A stretch of 64,000 nucleotides of DNA, from assembly GCF_000740675.1 (NCBI RefSeq), contig NZ_JPXI01000022.1, positions 1 through 64,000 of the forward strand, read 5' to 3'. Numbering within the stretch: the first letter of the stretch is position 1; every line of letters begins with the position of its first letter. Shown piece by piece: positions 32,135 to 40,143 of the stretch. Made by a program: the position numbers and the translations under genes. The DNA is from Massilia sp. BSC265 (lineage in GTDB: Bacteria; Pseudomonadota; Gammaproteobacteria; Burkholderiales; Burkholderiaceae_D). The notes beneath the pieces are model-generated. The model had not been told where the DNA came from, did not search any database, and was given only the letters and a program-made list of their open reading frames with translations.

Positions 32135-33645
32135 AGCTGCGCTTCTGGCGCGGCTGGAGCATCGGCCAGCGCATGGCCTTCATCACCATGCTGCCGGTGA
32201 CCTTCCTGTTTACCTCCTTCGTGTGGTATTCCTATTATTCGCACCGCGCCCAGGTGGCCGACGAACTGGCCGAGCGCGGACGCACCCTGGCGCGCGCGCT
32301 GGCCGAGACCAGCGAATACAACGTCATCTCGGGCAACCTGTCCGACCTGCGCCTGACCATCAACGGTCTGGTGCAGTCCGACAGCAGCATCTACCGCATC
32401 GAGGTGGTCGGCACGGACGGCATCCAGGCCGTGCGCGTCGATTCCGAGTCGGCCATCGACGCCCAGCCGCACCACTACGAGGCGCCGATCAAGAAGCAGG
32501 TGGTGTGGATCAACCTGTTCACCGACAACGGCACGCCGCACGTCTCGGCCTCGAGCGACCTGCGTCCGCCGACGCTCACCACCGAAATCGTCGGCTGGGT
32601 GCGGGTGACGATGTCGCCCTCGAACATGATGGCCAAGCAGACCCGCCGCTTCCGCTTCGAGGTGGGCATGGCCGCGCTGGCGCTGGCCGCCAGCGGCGTG
32701 CTGGCCTGGGTGCTGGCGCGCTCGCTCACGGTGCCGCTGCGCGAGGCGATCGGCGCGCTGAGCCGCATCCGCAACGGCGACTTCCGGGTGCAGCTGCCGG
32801 TCAACTCGGGCGGCGAGGTGGGCGAGCTGCAGGCCTCGATCGGCGAGATGTCGCTGGCCCTGGACGAATCCAAGCGCGACCTCGAAAACAAGGTGGCCGA
32901 GCGCACCCGCGACCTGCTGGCCTCGCGCAACGAGGCGCTGCGCGCCGACGCCGACAAGCGCAAGCTGATCCAGAAGGTGAACTCGATCATCGAGGACGAG
33001 CGCAAGAGCATCGCGGTCGAGATCCACGACGAGCTGAACGCTTCCCTGATCGCCGCGCGCCTGGAGGCGCAGTCGATCGGCGCGCTGGCCGCCAAGGCGC
33101 CGCCGACCCCGGAGATCGAGGAGATCGGGCGCAAGTCGCAGGCCATCACCAAGCTCGCGCTCGACCTGTACGCCAACGGCCGCCGCCTGGTGCGGCGCCT
33201 GCGCCCCGAAGTGCTCGACATGCTGGGCCTGCACGGCGCGGTGGAAGAGATGGTGCGCCACTACGACGGCAGCGCCGGCTGCAGCTTCGAATTTCATGGG
33301 GAGGGCGATTTCTCGCGCCTGTCGAACGAGCTGGCGATTTCCGCCTACCGCATCGTGCAGGAAGCGCTGTCGAACGTGATGAAGCACGCGCATGCGACCT
33401 CCGCCCAAGTGCGCCTGGTGCTGGACGAAACCGCGCAGACCCTGCGCATCGTGGTGGCCGACGACGGCAACGGCTTCGACCCGGCCAGCGCCTCGGAAGG
33501 CATCGGCATCATCGGCATGCGCGAGCGCGTCTACGCCGTGCACGGTGTGATGGACGTGCGCTCCAGCGTCGGCGGCGGCACCGTGGTGGCGATCACGCTG
33601 CCGCTGCATACGCCCGCGACCGTCGCGCCGGCCCCGACGTTTTAA
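32131..33645 (+). CDS. Sensor histidine kinase of the NarX/HisKA_3 type
   Basis: A 504-residue membrane kinase: TM1 about 16-36, periplasmic sensor region about 37-185, TM2 about 186-206, HAMP about 207-260, a coiled coil, then the HisKA_3 domain with H299 in VEIHDELNASLIAARLEAQS, and HATPase_c ending in GNGFDPAS, GIGIIGMRERV and GGGTVVAI. Start ATG 32131 overlaps the stop of the binding-protein gene (ATGA), so the two are translationally coupled. It should phosphorylate the regulator encoded first in the operon. Confidence 0.94.
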   Translation: MKLRFWRGWSIGQRMAFITMLPVTFLFTSFVWYSYYSHRAQVADELAERGRTLARALAETSEYNVISGNLSDLRLTINGLVQSDSSIYRIEVVGTDGIQAVRVDSESAIDAQPHHYEAPIKKQVVWINLFTDNGTPHVSASSDLRPPTLTTEIVGWVRVTMSPSNMMAKQTRRFRFEVGMAALALAASGVLAWVLARSLTVPLREAIGALSRIRNGDFRVQLPVNSGGEVGELQASIGEMSLALDESKRDLENKVAERTRDLLASRNEALRADADKRKLIQKVNSIIEDERKSIAVEIHDELNASLIAARLEAQSIGALAAKAPPTPEIEEIGRKSQAITKLALDLYANGRRLVRRLRPEVLDMLGLHGAVEEMVRHYDGSAGCSFEFHGEGDFSRLSNELAISAYRIVQEALSNVMKHAHATSAQVRLVLDETAQTLRIVVADDGNGFDPASASEGIGIIGMRERVYAVHGVMDVRSSVGGGTVVAITLPLHTPATVAPAPTF

Positions 33646-33663
33646 CCCCCAATACAACTCAAT

Positions 33664-35364
33664 ATGTCCACTGAACTGCTGACGCCCTATGAATTAAGTG
33701 AACTTCGGGGCAACCCGAACCAGACCACCACGCACGCGGAGTGCATCGCCTGGTACGAAGACCTTGCGCGCCGTTATCCGACCGTGCTGCGCTTCCAGCA
33801 GGTGGGGGTGTCGGATGCCGGCGTGCCGATCCACGCGGGCGTGGTGAGCAGCGACGGCGTGTTCGACCGTGACGAGATCAAGCGCGCCGCCCGCCCGGTC
33901 TTCTTCAACAACAACGGCATCCATCCGGGCGAACCGGAAGGCGTCGACAGCTGCATGGCGCTGGTGCGCGACTTCTGCACCCAGCCCGAGCGCCTCGCCG
34001 CGCTGGGTAGAACCGTGTTCCTGTTCGTCCCGCTGTACAACGTGGACGGCAGCCTGAACCGCGCCGACACCTCGCGCGTGAACCAGGACGGCCCCGAGCA
34101 GTTCGGCTTCCGCGGCATGAGCCGCCACCTCGACCTGAACCGCGACTTCATCAAGTGCGACAGCCTGACCGCGCAGGTGTTCAACAAGCTGTTCACGGCC
34201 TGGGACCCGGACGTGATGGTCGACACCCATACCTCGAACGGCGCCGACTACAGCTACACCATGACCCTGATCCACACCCAGCCGGACAAGCTGGGCGGAG
34301 AGTTGGGCGAGTTCCTGCGTTCGACCATGCTGCCCGCCATGTACGCCGGCATGGAAGCGCGTGGCTGGCCGACCTGCCCGTATGTAAATCCGGTCAAGGA
34401 CAGCCCGGACGACGGCATCGCCGACTTCCTCGAAACGGCGCGCTTCTCGACCGGCTATGCGGCCCTGCACCACACGATCGGCTTCATGCCCGAGACGCAC
34501 ATGCTCAAGCCGTTCAAGGACCGCTACGCGTCGATGCGCGCGCTGGTCGAGACCGCGCTGGACTTCACGGTGACGCATGCGGAGCAGATCCAGGCATTGC
34601 GCCGCGCCGCCAGGCAGCTCGGGCGCACTCGCGCCGAGTGGCCGATCCACTGGGCGATGGACGAGGCGAACCCGGGCAGCTTCCGCTTCAAGGGTTACGA
34701 GGCCAAGTACAAGCCGAGCGTGCTGGGCACCTATTCGCGCCTGTGGTACGACCGTTCGAGCCCGTGGGAGCGCGACATCGCCTGGTACAACCGCTTCCCG
34801 GCCGACGTCCACGTGCCGGCGCCGCGCGCCTACGTGGTGCCGCAGCAGTGGCGCGAGGCGATCGAGCGCCTGCAGTGGAACGGCGTGCGCATGGAGAGGG
34901 TCGAGGCGGATCGCATGGAAGAGGTGGACTACTACCACATCGTCTCGGTCACCTCGCGTCTGAACGCGTATGAGGGCCACATGTTCCACGACGACGTGGT
35001 GCTGGAAAAGCGCCGCGGCCTGGTCCAGCTGCGCGCGGGCGATGTCATCGTGCCGCTCGACCAGGACAATGCGCGCTATGCGGTCGAGACGCTCGAGCCG
35101 CTGGGCCACGACAGTTTCTTCCGCTGGGGTTTCTTCAACAGCGTGCTGGAGAAGAAGGAGGCGTATTCGGACTATGTGTTCGAGGACCACGCGGCTGAGC
35201 TGCTCAATGACGAGCCGGCGCTGGCGGCGAAGTTCGCGGCGTGGAAGGAAGCCAATCCGGCGCTGCTGGGGAACCAGGAGGCGGTGCTGGACTTTATCTT
35301 CGCGAATTGCGAGCGCTATCGTGAGCCGGAATGGCGCCGCTATCCGGTGTTCATGATTGGCTGA
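33664..35364 (+). CDS. M14-family zinc carboxypeptidase
   Basis: A 566-residue M14 peptidase that would remove C-terminal residues or cut a side-chain amide. Zinc ligands are H87 and E90 in NGIHPGEPEG and H189 in VDTHTSNGADY. R160 in DLNRDF fits the substrate-binding arginine. The likely general base is the Glu in the FMPETHMLKPF segment. There is no signal peptide, so it may be cytoplasmic. The remaining C-terminal 200 residues form an extra domain of unknown role. It follows the kinase gene by 18 bases and may belong to the same operon, but has no obvious functional link. Confidence 0.92.
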   Translation: MSTELLTPYELSELRGNPNQTTTHAECIAWYEDLARRYPTVLRFQQVGVSDAGVPIHAGVVSSDGVFDRDEIKRAARPVFFNNNGIHPGEPEGVDSCMALVRDFCTQPERLAALGRTVFLFVPLYNVDGSLNRADTSRVNQDGPEQFGFRGMSRHLDLNRDFIKCDSLTAQVFNKLFTAWDPDVMVDTHTSNGADYSYTMTLIHTQPDKLGGELGEFLRSTMLPAMYAGMEARGWPTCPYVNPVKDSPDDGIADFLETARFSTGYAALHHTIGFMPETHMLKPFKDRYASMRALVETALDFTVTHAEQIQALRRAARQLGRTRAEWPIHWAMDEANPGSFRFKGYEAKYKPSVLGTYSRLWYDRSSPWERDIAWYNRFPADVHVPAPRAYVVPQQWREAIERLQWNGVRMERVEADRMEEVDYYHIVSVTSRLNAYEGHMFHDDVVLEKRRGLVQLRAGDVIVPLDQDNARYAVETLEPLGHDSFFRWGFFNSVLEKKEAYSDYVFEDHAAELLNDEPALAAKFAAWKEANPALLGNQEAVLDFIFANCERYREPEWRRYPVFMIG

Positions 35365-35484
35365 TCTCGATCTCGCTGACGGTATACCCGAAAACAGACG
35401 TGAGATGCCATGATTTCGCTAGACCCATTGGAAGTGATGTTTGTGAACATCCGGGATGGAGCCGGGTAGGATACGTCCCAGCCT

Positions 35485-35709
35485 ATGCTTTGGGGTTATT
35501 TCTTTACCGACGAGTCGCGGGAAAGGCTTGAGTCCTTCCTGCCCAGCCTCGAGAAGGAGGGCTACCGCTTCGTCAACCTGTTCGTCCCGGAACGCGATGA
35601 AGGAGTAGAACCTTATTTCCTCCTGCGCATATGCGCCAGGCTGAAAACCGGGGCAAGTATCAAAGGATATGCCGAGTGCGCTGTGCCCCGTTATCCATCT
35701 CCCGTTTGA
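35485..35709 (+). CDS. Short protein resembling an RraB-type (RNase E inhibitor) N-terminus
   Basis: A 74-residue ORF. Its first 40 residues (WGYFFTDESRERLESFLPSL, then EGYRFVNLF) resemble small RraB/DUF695-like proteins, which usually continue for about 60 further residues with a conserved region. Here the rest (from about residue 48) reads basic and unlike the family, suggesting a frameshifted or truncated remnant. No good ribosome binding site is seen. The flanking parts of the gap (35365-35484 and 35710-35785) show nothing else apart from a small hairpin at about 35755-35768. Confidence 0.4.
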   Translation: MLWGYFFTDESRERLESFLPSLEKEGYRFVNLFVPERDEGVEPYFLLRICARLKTGASIKGYAECAVPRYPSPV

Positions 35710-35785
35710 GAATAATCAAATAGGAAGCCGTCGTAGGTAGCATCGTGGACCTCTCGCTTAGGCGAGTTTCTGAAGGAGGTCAATC

Positions 35786-36082
35786 ATGCTGAAACAACTT
35801 ACTGCAGGAATTGCACTCGCCTCGATCGTGGGCATGCCAGCCTTGGCTGCGCCCGAGCGGATGACGAGCGCACAACTGGACGAGATCGTCGCCGGTACCG
35901 ACTGCGGCTGTCCGCCGCCAACGGGCAAGGAGAAGGGAAATAACGGGTGGGGCAATGGCGCCGACCCGAGCAATCCAGGCAGCGACAACGGCCGGACAGC
36001 ACCGTCGAAGACCAACAACGACAATTTGCCGCCGGGACAAGACCGGCCTAACACCAACCCGACCGGCTCGTCCGGACGATGA
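35786..36082 (+). CDS. Small secreted protein with leader-like segment, candidate C39 substrate
   Basis: A 98-residue protein with signal peptide to about residue 21 (MLKQLTAGIALASIVGMPAL). Directly after it comes RMTSAQLDEIVAG, which looks like a bacteriocin-type leader ending in a small-residue Ala-Gly pair at 36-37. The remainder is hydrophilic, rich in Gly, Asn, Pro and Asp, with two Cys in TDCGCPPP. No known family was recognised. AAGGAGG precedes the ATG. Its stop overlaps the ATG of the C39 protease gene (ATGA), so the protease probably processes it. This is inferred, not shown. Confidence 0.7.
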   Translation: MLKQLTAGIALASIVGMPALAAPERMTSAQLDEIVAGTDCGCPPPTGKEKGNNGWGNGADPSNPGSDNGRTAPSKTNNDNLPPGQDRPNTNPTGSSGR

Positions 36083-36810
36083 GTGGTGCTCACAGGGGCA
36101 GGTCCTGGACCTGCCCCTTCCTCCCTCTCCCTGGACTGCGCACGCTGGTACTGGCGCTGGCCTGCCAACTGCTCGTCTTGCCCGCCTGGGCCGAACGTCC
36201 GGTACGCTCGCTGCTCGAGATCCGGCGCGAAGCGCTTGTTGTGCAGCGCTGGGACAACAGTTGCGGGGCCGCTGCCCTCGCTACCGTGCTGCGTTACTAC
36301 AAGGGCGTGCCGACCGACGAGGAAGCCGTCGCGCGCGGCATGCTGCGCCAGACCGACGCTTTGCGGGTGCGTGTGCGTGGAGGCTTTTCCTTGCTCGACA
36401 TGCAGCGCTACCTTGCACGGATCGGCTTGCAGGGAGACGGTTACACGCGCATGAGGCTGGCCGACCTTGCGCAACGCACACCGATGATCGTGCCGATCAC
36501 CCTGAACGGCTATCCGCATTTCATCGTCATCCGCCGGGTCACCACGACGGGCGTCAACATCGGGGACCCCAGCTTCGGGAATTATGAGATGGCAGCATCT
36601 GCCTTCGCCGCAACGTGGAAAGGCATCGGATTCGAGATCACACAAGGAAGCGGTGAGCCACGACATGAAAGAACTGACAATCGGCGCAGTGTTGTTCGGG
36701 GCCGTGATGACCTGCAGCGCCCAGACCAACCAGGAGTTGCAGCGCAAGATCGCGGAGCAGGCGGCGACGATCGAACGCCAGCAGCAACGCATCGAGCTGC
36801 TGGAGCGTGA
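36079..36810 (+). CDS. Periplasmic C39-type cysteine peptidase (FapD-like)
   Basis: A 243-residue protein with a long N-terminal signal region (hydrophobic about 18-38, ending LPAWA). The peptidase domain has catalytic C62 in WDNSCGAAALATVLRYY, H147 in GYPHFIV and D163 in NIGDPSFG, as in C39 proteases and in FapD of the Pseudomonas Fap amyloid system. Without an attached ABC transporter it should act in the periplasm. The reading continues about 49 residues past the expected domain end and overlaps the barrel gene by 146 bases in another frame. That tail is Arg-rich and unlike a protein domain; the real end may be nearer 36655. Confidence 0.85.
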   Translation: MSGAHRGRSWTCPFLPLPGLRTLVLALACQLLVLPAWAERPVRSLLEIRREALVVQRWDNSCGAAALATVLRYYKGVPTDEEAVARGMLRQTDALRVRVRGGFSLLDMQRYLARIGLQGDGYTRMRLADLAQRTPMIVPITLNGYPHFIVIRRVTTTGVNIGDPSFGNYEMAASAFAATWKGIGFEITQGSGEPRHERTDNRRSVVRGRDDLQRPDQPGVAAQDRGAGGDDRTPAATHRAAGA

Positions 36811-37654
36811 GCTGACCCCGGCGCGGGTCGGGACCGACACGACGGCCAGTGCGGCGCCGCAGGACGCAGCCGCCGACAGCAACCGTGCGCTCGAACGCGC
36901 CCTGGTCAGGGAACGCGCAGTGCTGCTGTCGTCCGGATCGGCCGAAGTCGAACCGAACTTCGTGGCCTCGCACAGCTCGGGCGACGGCGGGTTTCGCCGC
37001 ACCTCCTTCGGCCCGGGGGTGACGCTGCGCGTCGGCCTGCCGAAGCGATGGCAGGCGGAGGCATCGCTGCCCTATGTGTTCGAAGAGATCAGGATCGGCA
37101 GCCAGAAGACGCGTTCGGATGGCGTCGGTGACCTGTCGGTGGCGGCCTCGCACCAGATCATCACCGAATCTGACAAGCTTCCAAGCGTCATCGGCGGTCT
37201 CAGCTACCAGGCCGCGACCGGCCGTAACACCAGCTACGAGAATGGTCCCCTGGTCGCGCTGGGCGGCGGCTTCCCTTCGCTGCAGGCCTACGTCAGCGCC
37301 AACAAGCGCGTCGACCCATTAGTGTTTTTCGGCAGCCTGTCGGCTACCCGATTCCAGGCCCGCGACAAGGACGCTGGCCGCGTCCGGCCAGGGAATATCT
37401 ACGGACTACGCTTCGGTACGGCGCTGGCGACCGCACCTGCAACCTCGCTGCGCGCCGCCTTCAGCATCAACGTGCTCGACAAAACGCGGATCAACGGCGC
37501 CCGCGTTCCCACCGACGACGTGAATGCGTTCCTCGAGCTGGGCGGCTCCGCCGTGCTGACAGCAGACACCGCCATCGACATCCTGTTTGCTGCGGGACTG
37601 ACCCGCAACACGCCCGACTTTCGCCTGATGGTGTCGGTGCCGACACGGTTTTGA
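36665..37654 (+). CDS. Outer-membrane beta-barrel with N-terminal coiled coil (FapF-like)
   Basis: A 329-residue protein with signal peptide (MKELTIGAVLFGAVMTCSA), a coiled coil at about 22-55 (QELQRKIAEQAATIERQQQR onward), an Ala/Asp linker, and from about residue 95 alternating strands typical of a barrel, ending in aromatic Phe (SVPTRF). FapF, the Pseudomonas amyloid secretion channel, has the same plan: coiled coil before a 12-strand barrel. It follows a C39 protease as in the fap operon. ATG 36665 was chosen at the start of the signal peptide; the ORF extends 27 codons upstream. The cargo is not known. Confidence 0.75.
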   Translation: MKELTIGAVLFGAVMTCSAQTNQELQRKIAEQAATIERQQQRIELLERELTPARVGTDTTASAAPQDAAADSNRALERALVRERAVLLSSGSAEVEPNFVASHSSGDGGFRRTSFGPGVTLRVGLPKRWQAEASLPYVFEEIRIGSQKTRSDGVGDLSVAASHQIITESDKLPSVIGGLSYQAATGRNTSYENGPLVALGGGFPSLQAYVSANKRVDPLVFFGSLSATRFQARDKDAGRVRPGNIYGLRFGTALATAPATSLRAAFSINVLDKTRINGARVPTDDVNAFLELGGSAVLTADTAIDILFAAGLTRNTPDFRLMVSVPTRF

Positions 37655-37679
37655 TCTGCAGCGACCTTAGGCGGAGGCC

Positions 37680-37708
37680 GGTCGGCGGTCCAATGGAATG
37701 CGCCGACC
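37680..37708. terminator. Bidirectional hairpin between convergent genes
   Basis: GGTCGGCG (37680-37687) pairs with CGCCGACC (37701-37708) between the barrel gene and the convergent glycosyltransferase gene. There is no T-run, so termination strength is uncertain. Confidence 0.4.
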
Positions 37709-37744
37709 CGTGCCCGCCTTGCGGCGAAGCGGTGCGGAGGGCCC

Positions 37745-38917
37745 TCAGGCCAGGGCCAGCTTGCGCTCCTGCCGGAGGATGCCCTGGAAGATCGTGAGCT
37801 GGCCCGCGGTGGTGTCGTCCCAGCTGAAGCGCTCCGCATAGCGCCGGGTGGCGGCGCGGTCGGGATAACTGGCGCGCAGGCGCTTCACGCCCTCGGCCAC
37901 GCCTTGCGGCGTGCGCTCGTTCATCAGGACGCCGGCCTCGGGGGCGGCCACCACTTCCGGCGTGCCATGCACCCGGCTGGCCACCACGGGCGTGCCGCAG
38001 GCCATCGATTCGAGCAGCACGTTCGCCCAGCCTTCGCGGCTGGAGGACAGCACCATCGCATCGGCCGCGTTGTACTGGGCGCGCAGCTGGTCCTGCGAGA
38101 CCGCGCCGAGGAAAGTCACGCGGTGATCGACCTTGAGGCTGCGCGCCAGGTTTTCCAGCATCGGCCGGTTCGGGCCTTCGCCGGCGATCACCAGGCGGGT
38201 GTCCGGCAGCAGGGGCAGGGCGCCGATGCTCAGCTCCTGCGCCTTCTGCGGCACCAGGTGGCCGACCGTCAGCAGCGTGAATTCCTTGTTGGCCTGGCGC
38301 TCGAGCGGCCGGAACAGCTGCAGGTCGACGCCGTTGCGCAGCGTGGTCACGCGCTCCGGGTCGCCTCCCAGGGCGATCACTTCGTCGCGCAGCGCATTGG
38401 CCACGGTGATGACCGCGTCGGCGCGCCGGATGGCCCACTTGATCATCCTGCGCGGCAGGGCAAATTGCGGGAACAGCGTCACGTCCGAGCCGCGCGCGGT
38501 GATCACCAGCGGCTTGTTGAAGTAACGGGCCAGCATGGCGGCCGCCACGCCGTCCGGATAGAAGTAGTGGGCGTCGATCAGGTCGAAGTCGAAGCCTTCG
38601 TCGATGAGACGGCCGATGGCCGGCTTGGCCGCCTGGGCCAGCAGCAGCGGCGCCACGTTCATGCCGATCTTGGGCAGCACCAAATAAGGCGGGTGTTCGA
38701 CCTGCAGGCCGAAGCGCACTTCAGAGCGCGGCACCTTGGCCTGGCGTGCATACTGGCCGAAGACCGGGTTCTTCGAGGGGAACCAGGGCGCCGGCGCCAC
38801 CACGCGTGCCTCGACCTGGCCGCTGGCCACCAGGTGGCGCAGCCGCGTCTGGACGAAAATGCCGTGGCCCGGCTTTTCGCTGTTCGGGAACAGCGTGGAG
38901 AACGTCAGGATCTTCAT
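37745..38917 (-). CDS. GT4-family glycosyltransferase
   Basis: A 390-residue GT-B fold enzyme that adds a sugar to a growing exopolysaccharide or lipid-linked unit. N-terminal domain begins MKILTFSTLFPNSEKPGHGI; the C-terminal domain has GHLVPQKAQ, the GEGPNRPML segment and the donor-binding SSREGWANVLLESMACGTPVV with the conserved E-x7-E motif. Start overlaps the preceding gene's stop by one base (TGATG). It is the last gene of the wecB-wecC-GT-GT operon. Donor and acceptor are unknown, though UDP-ManNAcA made by WecBC is a natural candidate. Confidence 0.92.
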   Translation of the reverse strand: MKILTFSTLFPNSEKPGHGIFVQTRLRHLVASGQVEARVVAPAPWFPSKNPVFGQYARQAKVPRSEVRFGLQVEHPPYLVLPKIGMNVAPLLLAQAAKPAIGRLIDEGFDFDLIDAHYFYPDGVAAAMLARYFNKPLVITARGSDVTLFPQFALPRRMIKWAIRRADAVITVANALRDEVIALGGDPERVTTLRNGVDLQLFRPLERQANKEFTLLTVGHLVPQKAQELSIGALPLLPDTRLVIAGEGPNRPMLENLARSLKVDHRVTFLGAVSQDQLRAQYNAADAMVLSSSREGWANVLLESMACGTPVVASRVHGTPEVVAAPEAGVLMNERTPQGVAEGVKRLRASYPDRAATRRYAERFSWDDTTAGQLTIFQGILRQERKLALA

Positions 38918-40128
38918 CAGGCGGTGGCTCCGGTCAGGCGGCCGTAGATGCTCTTGTAGCGGGTCACGCTGGCTTTCCAGTTACGCTCGGTTTCCACGTA
39001 CTGGCGGCCGGCGTCGCGCAGCTTGGGCCACTCGGCCTGGGCGTCCACCAGGGCGCCGACCTTGTCGGCCAGCGCGCGCGGATCGTCCGCCTTGAACAGC
39101 ACGCCGGTCTTGCCGTCCGCGATCAGTTCGAGGTGGCCGCCCACGTCGGACGCGGCCAGCACGCGGCCCTGGGCCATCGCTTCGAGCGGCTTGAGCGGCG
39201 TGACCAGGTCGGTCAGGCGCATCGACAGGCGCGGATACACCAGCACGTCGAGCAGGTCGTAGTACATCTGCACCTGGTCGTGCGGCACGCGGCCGGTGAA
39301 CACGACCTTGTCGGCAATGCCGAGATCCTTGGCCAGCTGGCGCAGGCGTGCGTCCTCGGGGCCGCCGCCGACCAGCAGCACGCGCAGGTCCGGGCGTTCC
39401 GCGGTCAAGGCCGGCACCGCGCGCAGCAGGATGTCCAGGCCTTCGTAGGCATAGAAGGAACCGATGAAGCCGATCAGGCGCGCGTCCGCCAGGCCCAGTT
39501 TCGCCTTCAGGGCCTGGTCGGCCACGCCGCCGACGGCGAACTTGTCGATGTCGACGGCATTCGGGATCACCGTGATCTTGTCGGCCGGGATGCCGCGCGC
39601 GACGATGTCGCGGCGCAGGCCTTCGCAAATCGTGGTCACGGCATCGGCGCGCTTCAAGGCGTAGCTCTCCAGTGCCCGGGTCAGGCGGTAGCGCAGGCCG
39701 TTCTCGGTCGCGGTGCCATGGTCGACCGCGGCATCCTCCCAGAAGGCGCGCACTTCATACACCACCGGGATGCCGAATTTCTTGCCGGCGCGAAGCGCGG
39801 CGATCGCATTCAGCGACGGCGAGTGGGCATGCAGCACGTCCGGGCGGACGATCGGGATGATTTCCGCGAGGCGGCGCTCCAGGCCATCGATCACCTGTTT
39901 CTGGTTCAGTACCGGCAGCTTTCCAAGGAAGCCGTCGACGACCGGCGTGCGATAGAAATGCAGGCCTTCCACCGTTTCTTCCAGCGCGCTGCCGGAGTTC
40001 TGCTTGGATCCGGTGACGTGGAAGGTTTCCCAGCCCATCGCGCGCTGCTCGCGCAGGATCGAACGGGTACGGAAGGTATAGCCGCTATGCAGCGGAATCG
40101 AGTGATCCAGGACGTGGAGGACACGCAT
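38917..40128 (-). CDS. GT4 glycosyltransferase, exosortase-associated (Daro_2409-type)
   Basis: A 403-residue GT-B enzyme. The opening MRVLHVLDHSIPLHSGYTFR with SILREQRAMGWETFH is typical of the family linked to exosortase A loci in betaproteobacteria. The donor domain holds GSFYAYEGLDILLRAV, GGGPEDARLRQLA and the acidic motif around PLKPLEAMAQGRV. Lies between wecC and the other glycosyltransferase, with 15 bases to wecC. It points to an exopolysaccharide made with exosortase/PEP-CTERM sorting, in line with the PEP-CTERM-like protein at 23.1 kb. No exosortase gene is in the window. Confidence 0.9.
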   Translation of the reverse strand: MRVLHVLDHSIPLHSGYTFRTRSILREQRAMGWETFHVTGSKQNSGSALEETVEGLHFYRTPVVDGFLGKLPVLNQKQVIDGLERRLAEIIPIVRPDVLHAHSPSLNAIAALRAGKKFGIPVVYEVRAFWEDAAVDHGTATENGLRYRLTRALESYALKRADAVTTICEGLRRDIVARGIPADKITVIPNAVDIDKFAVGGVADQALKAKLGLADARLIGFIGSFYAYEGLDILLRAVPALTAERPDLRVLLVGGGPEDARLRQLAKDLGIADKVVFTGRVPHDQVQMYYDLLDVLVYPRLSMRLTDLVTPLKPLEAMAQGRVLAASDVGGHLELIADGKTGVLFKADDPRALADKVGALVDAQAEWPKLRDAGRQYVETERNWKASVTRYKSIYGRLTGATA

Positions 40129-40143
40129 TGTTGTTCCTTTGAT

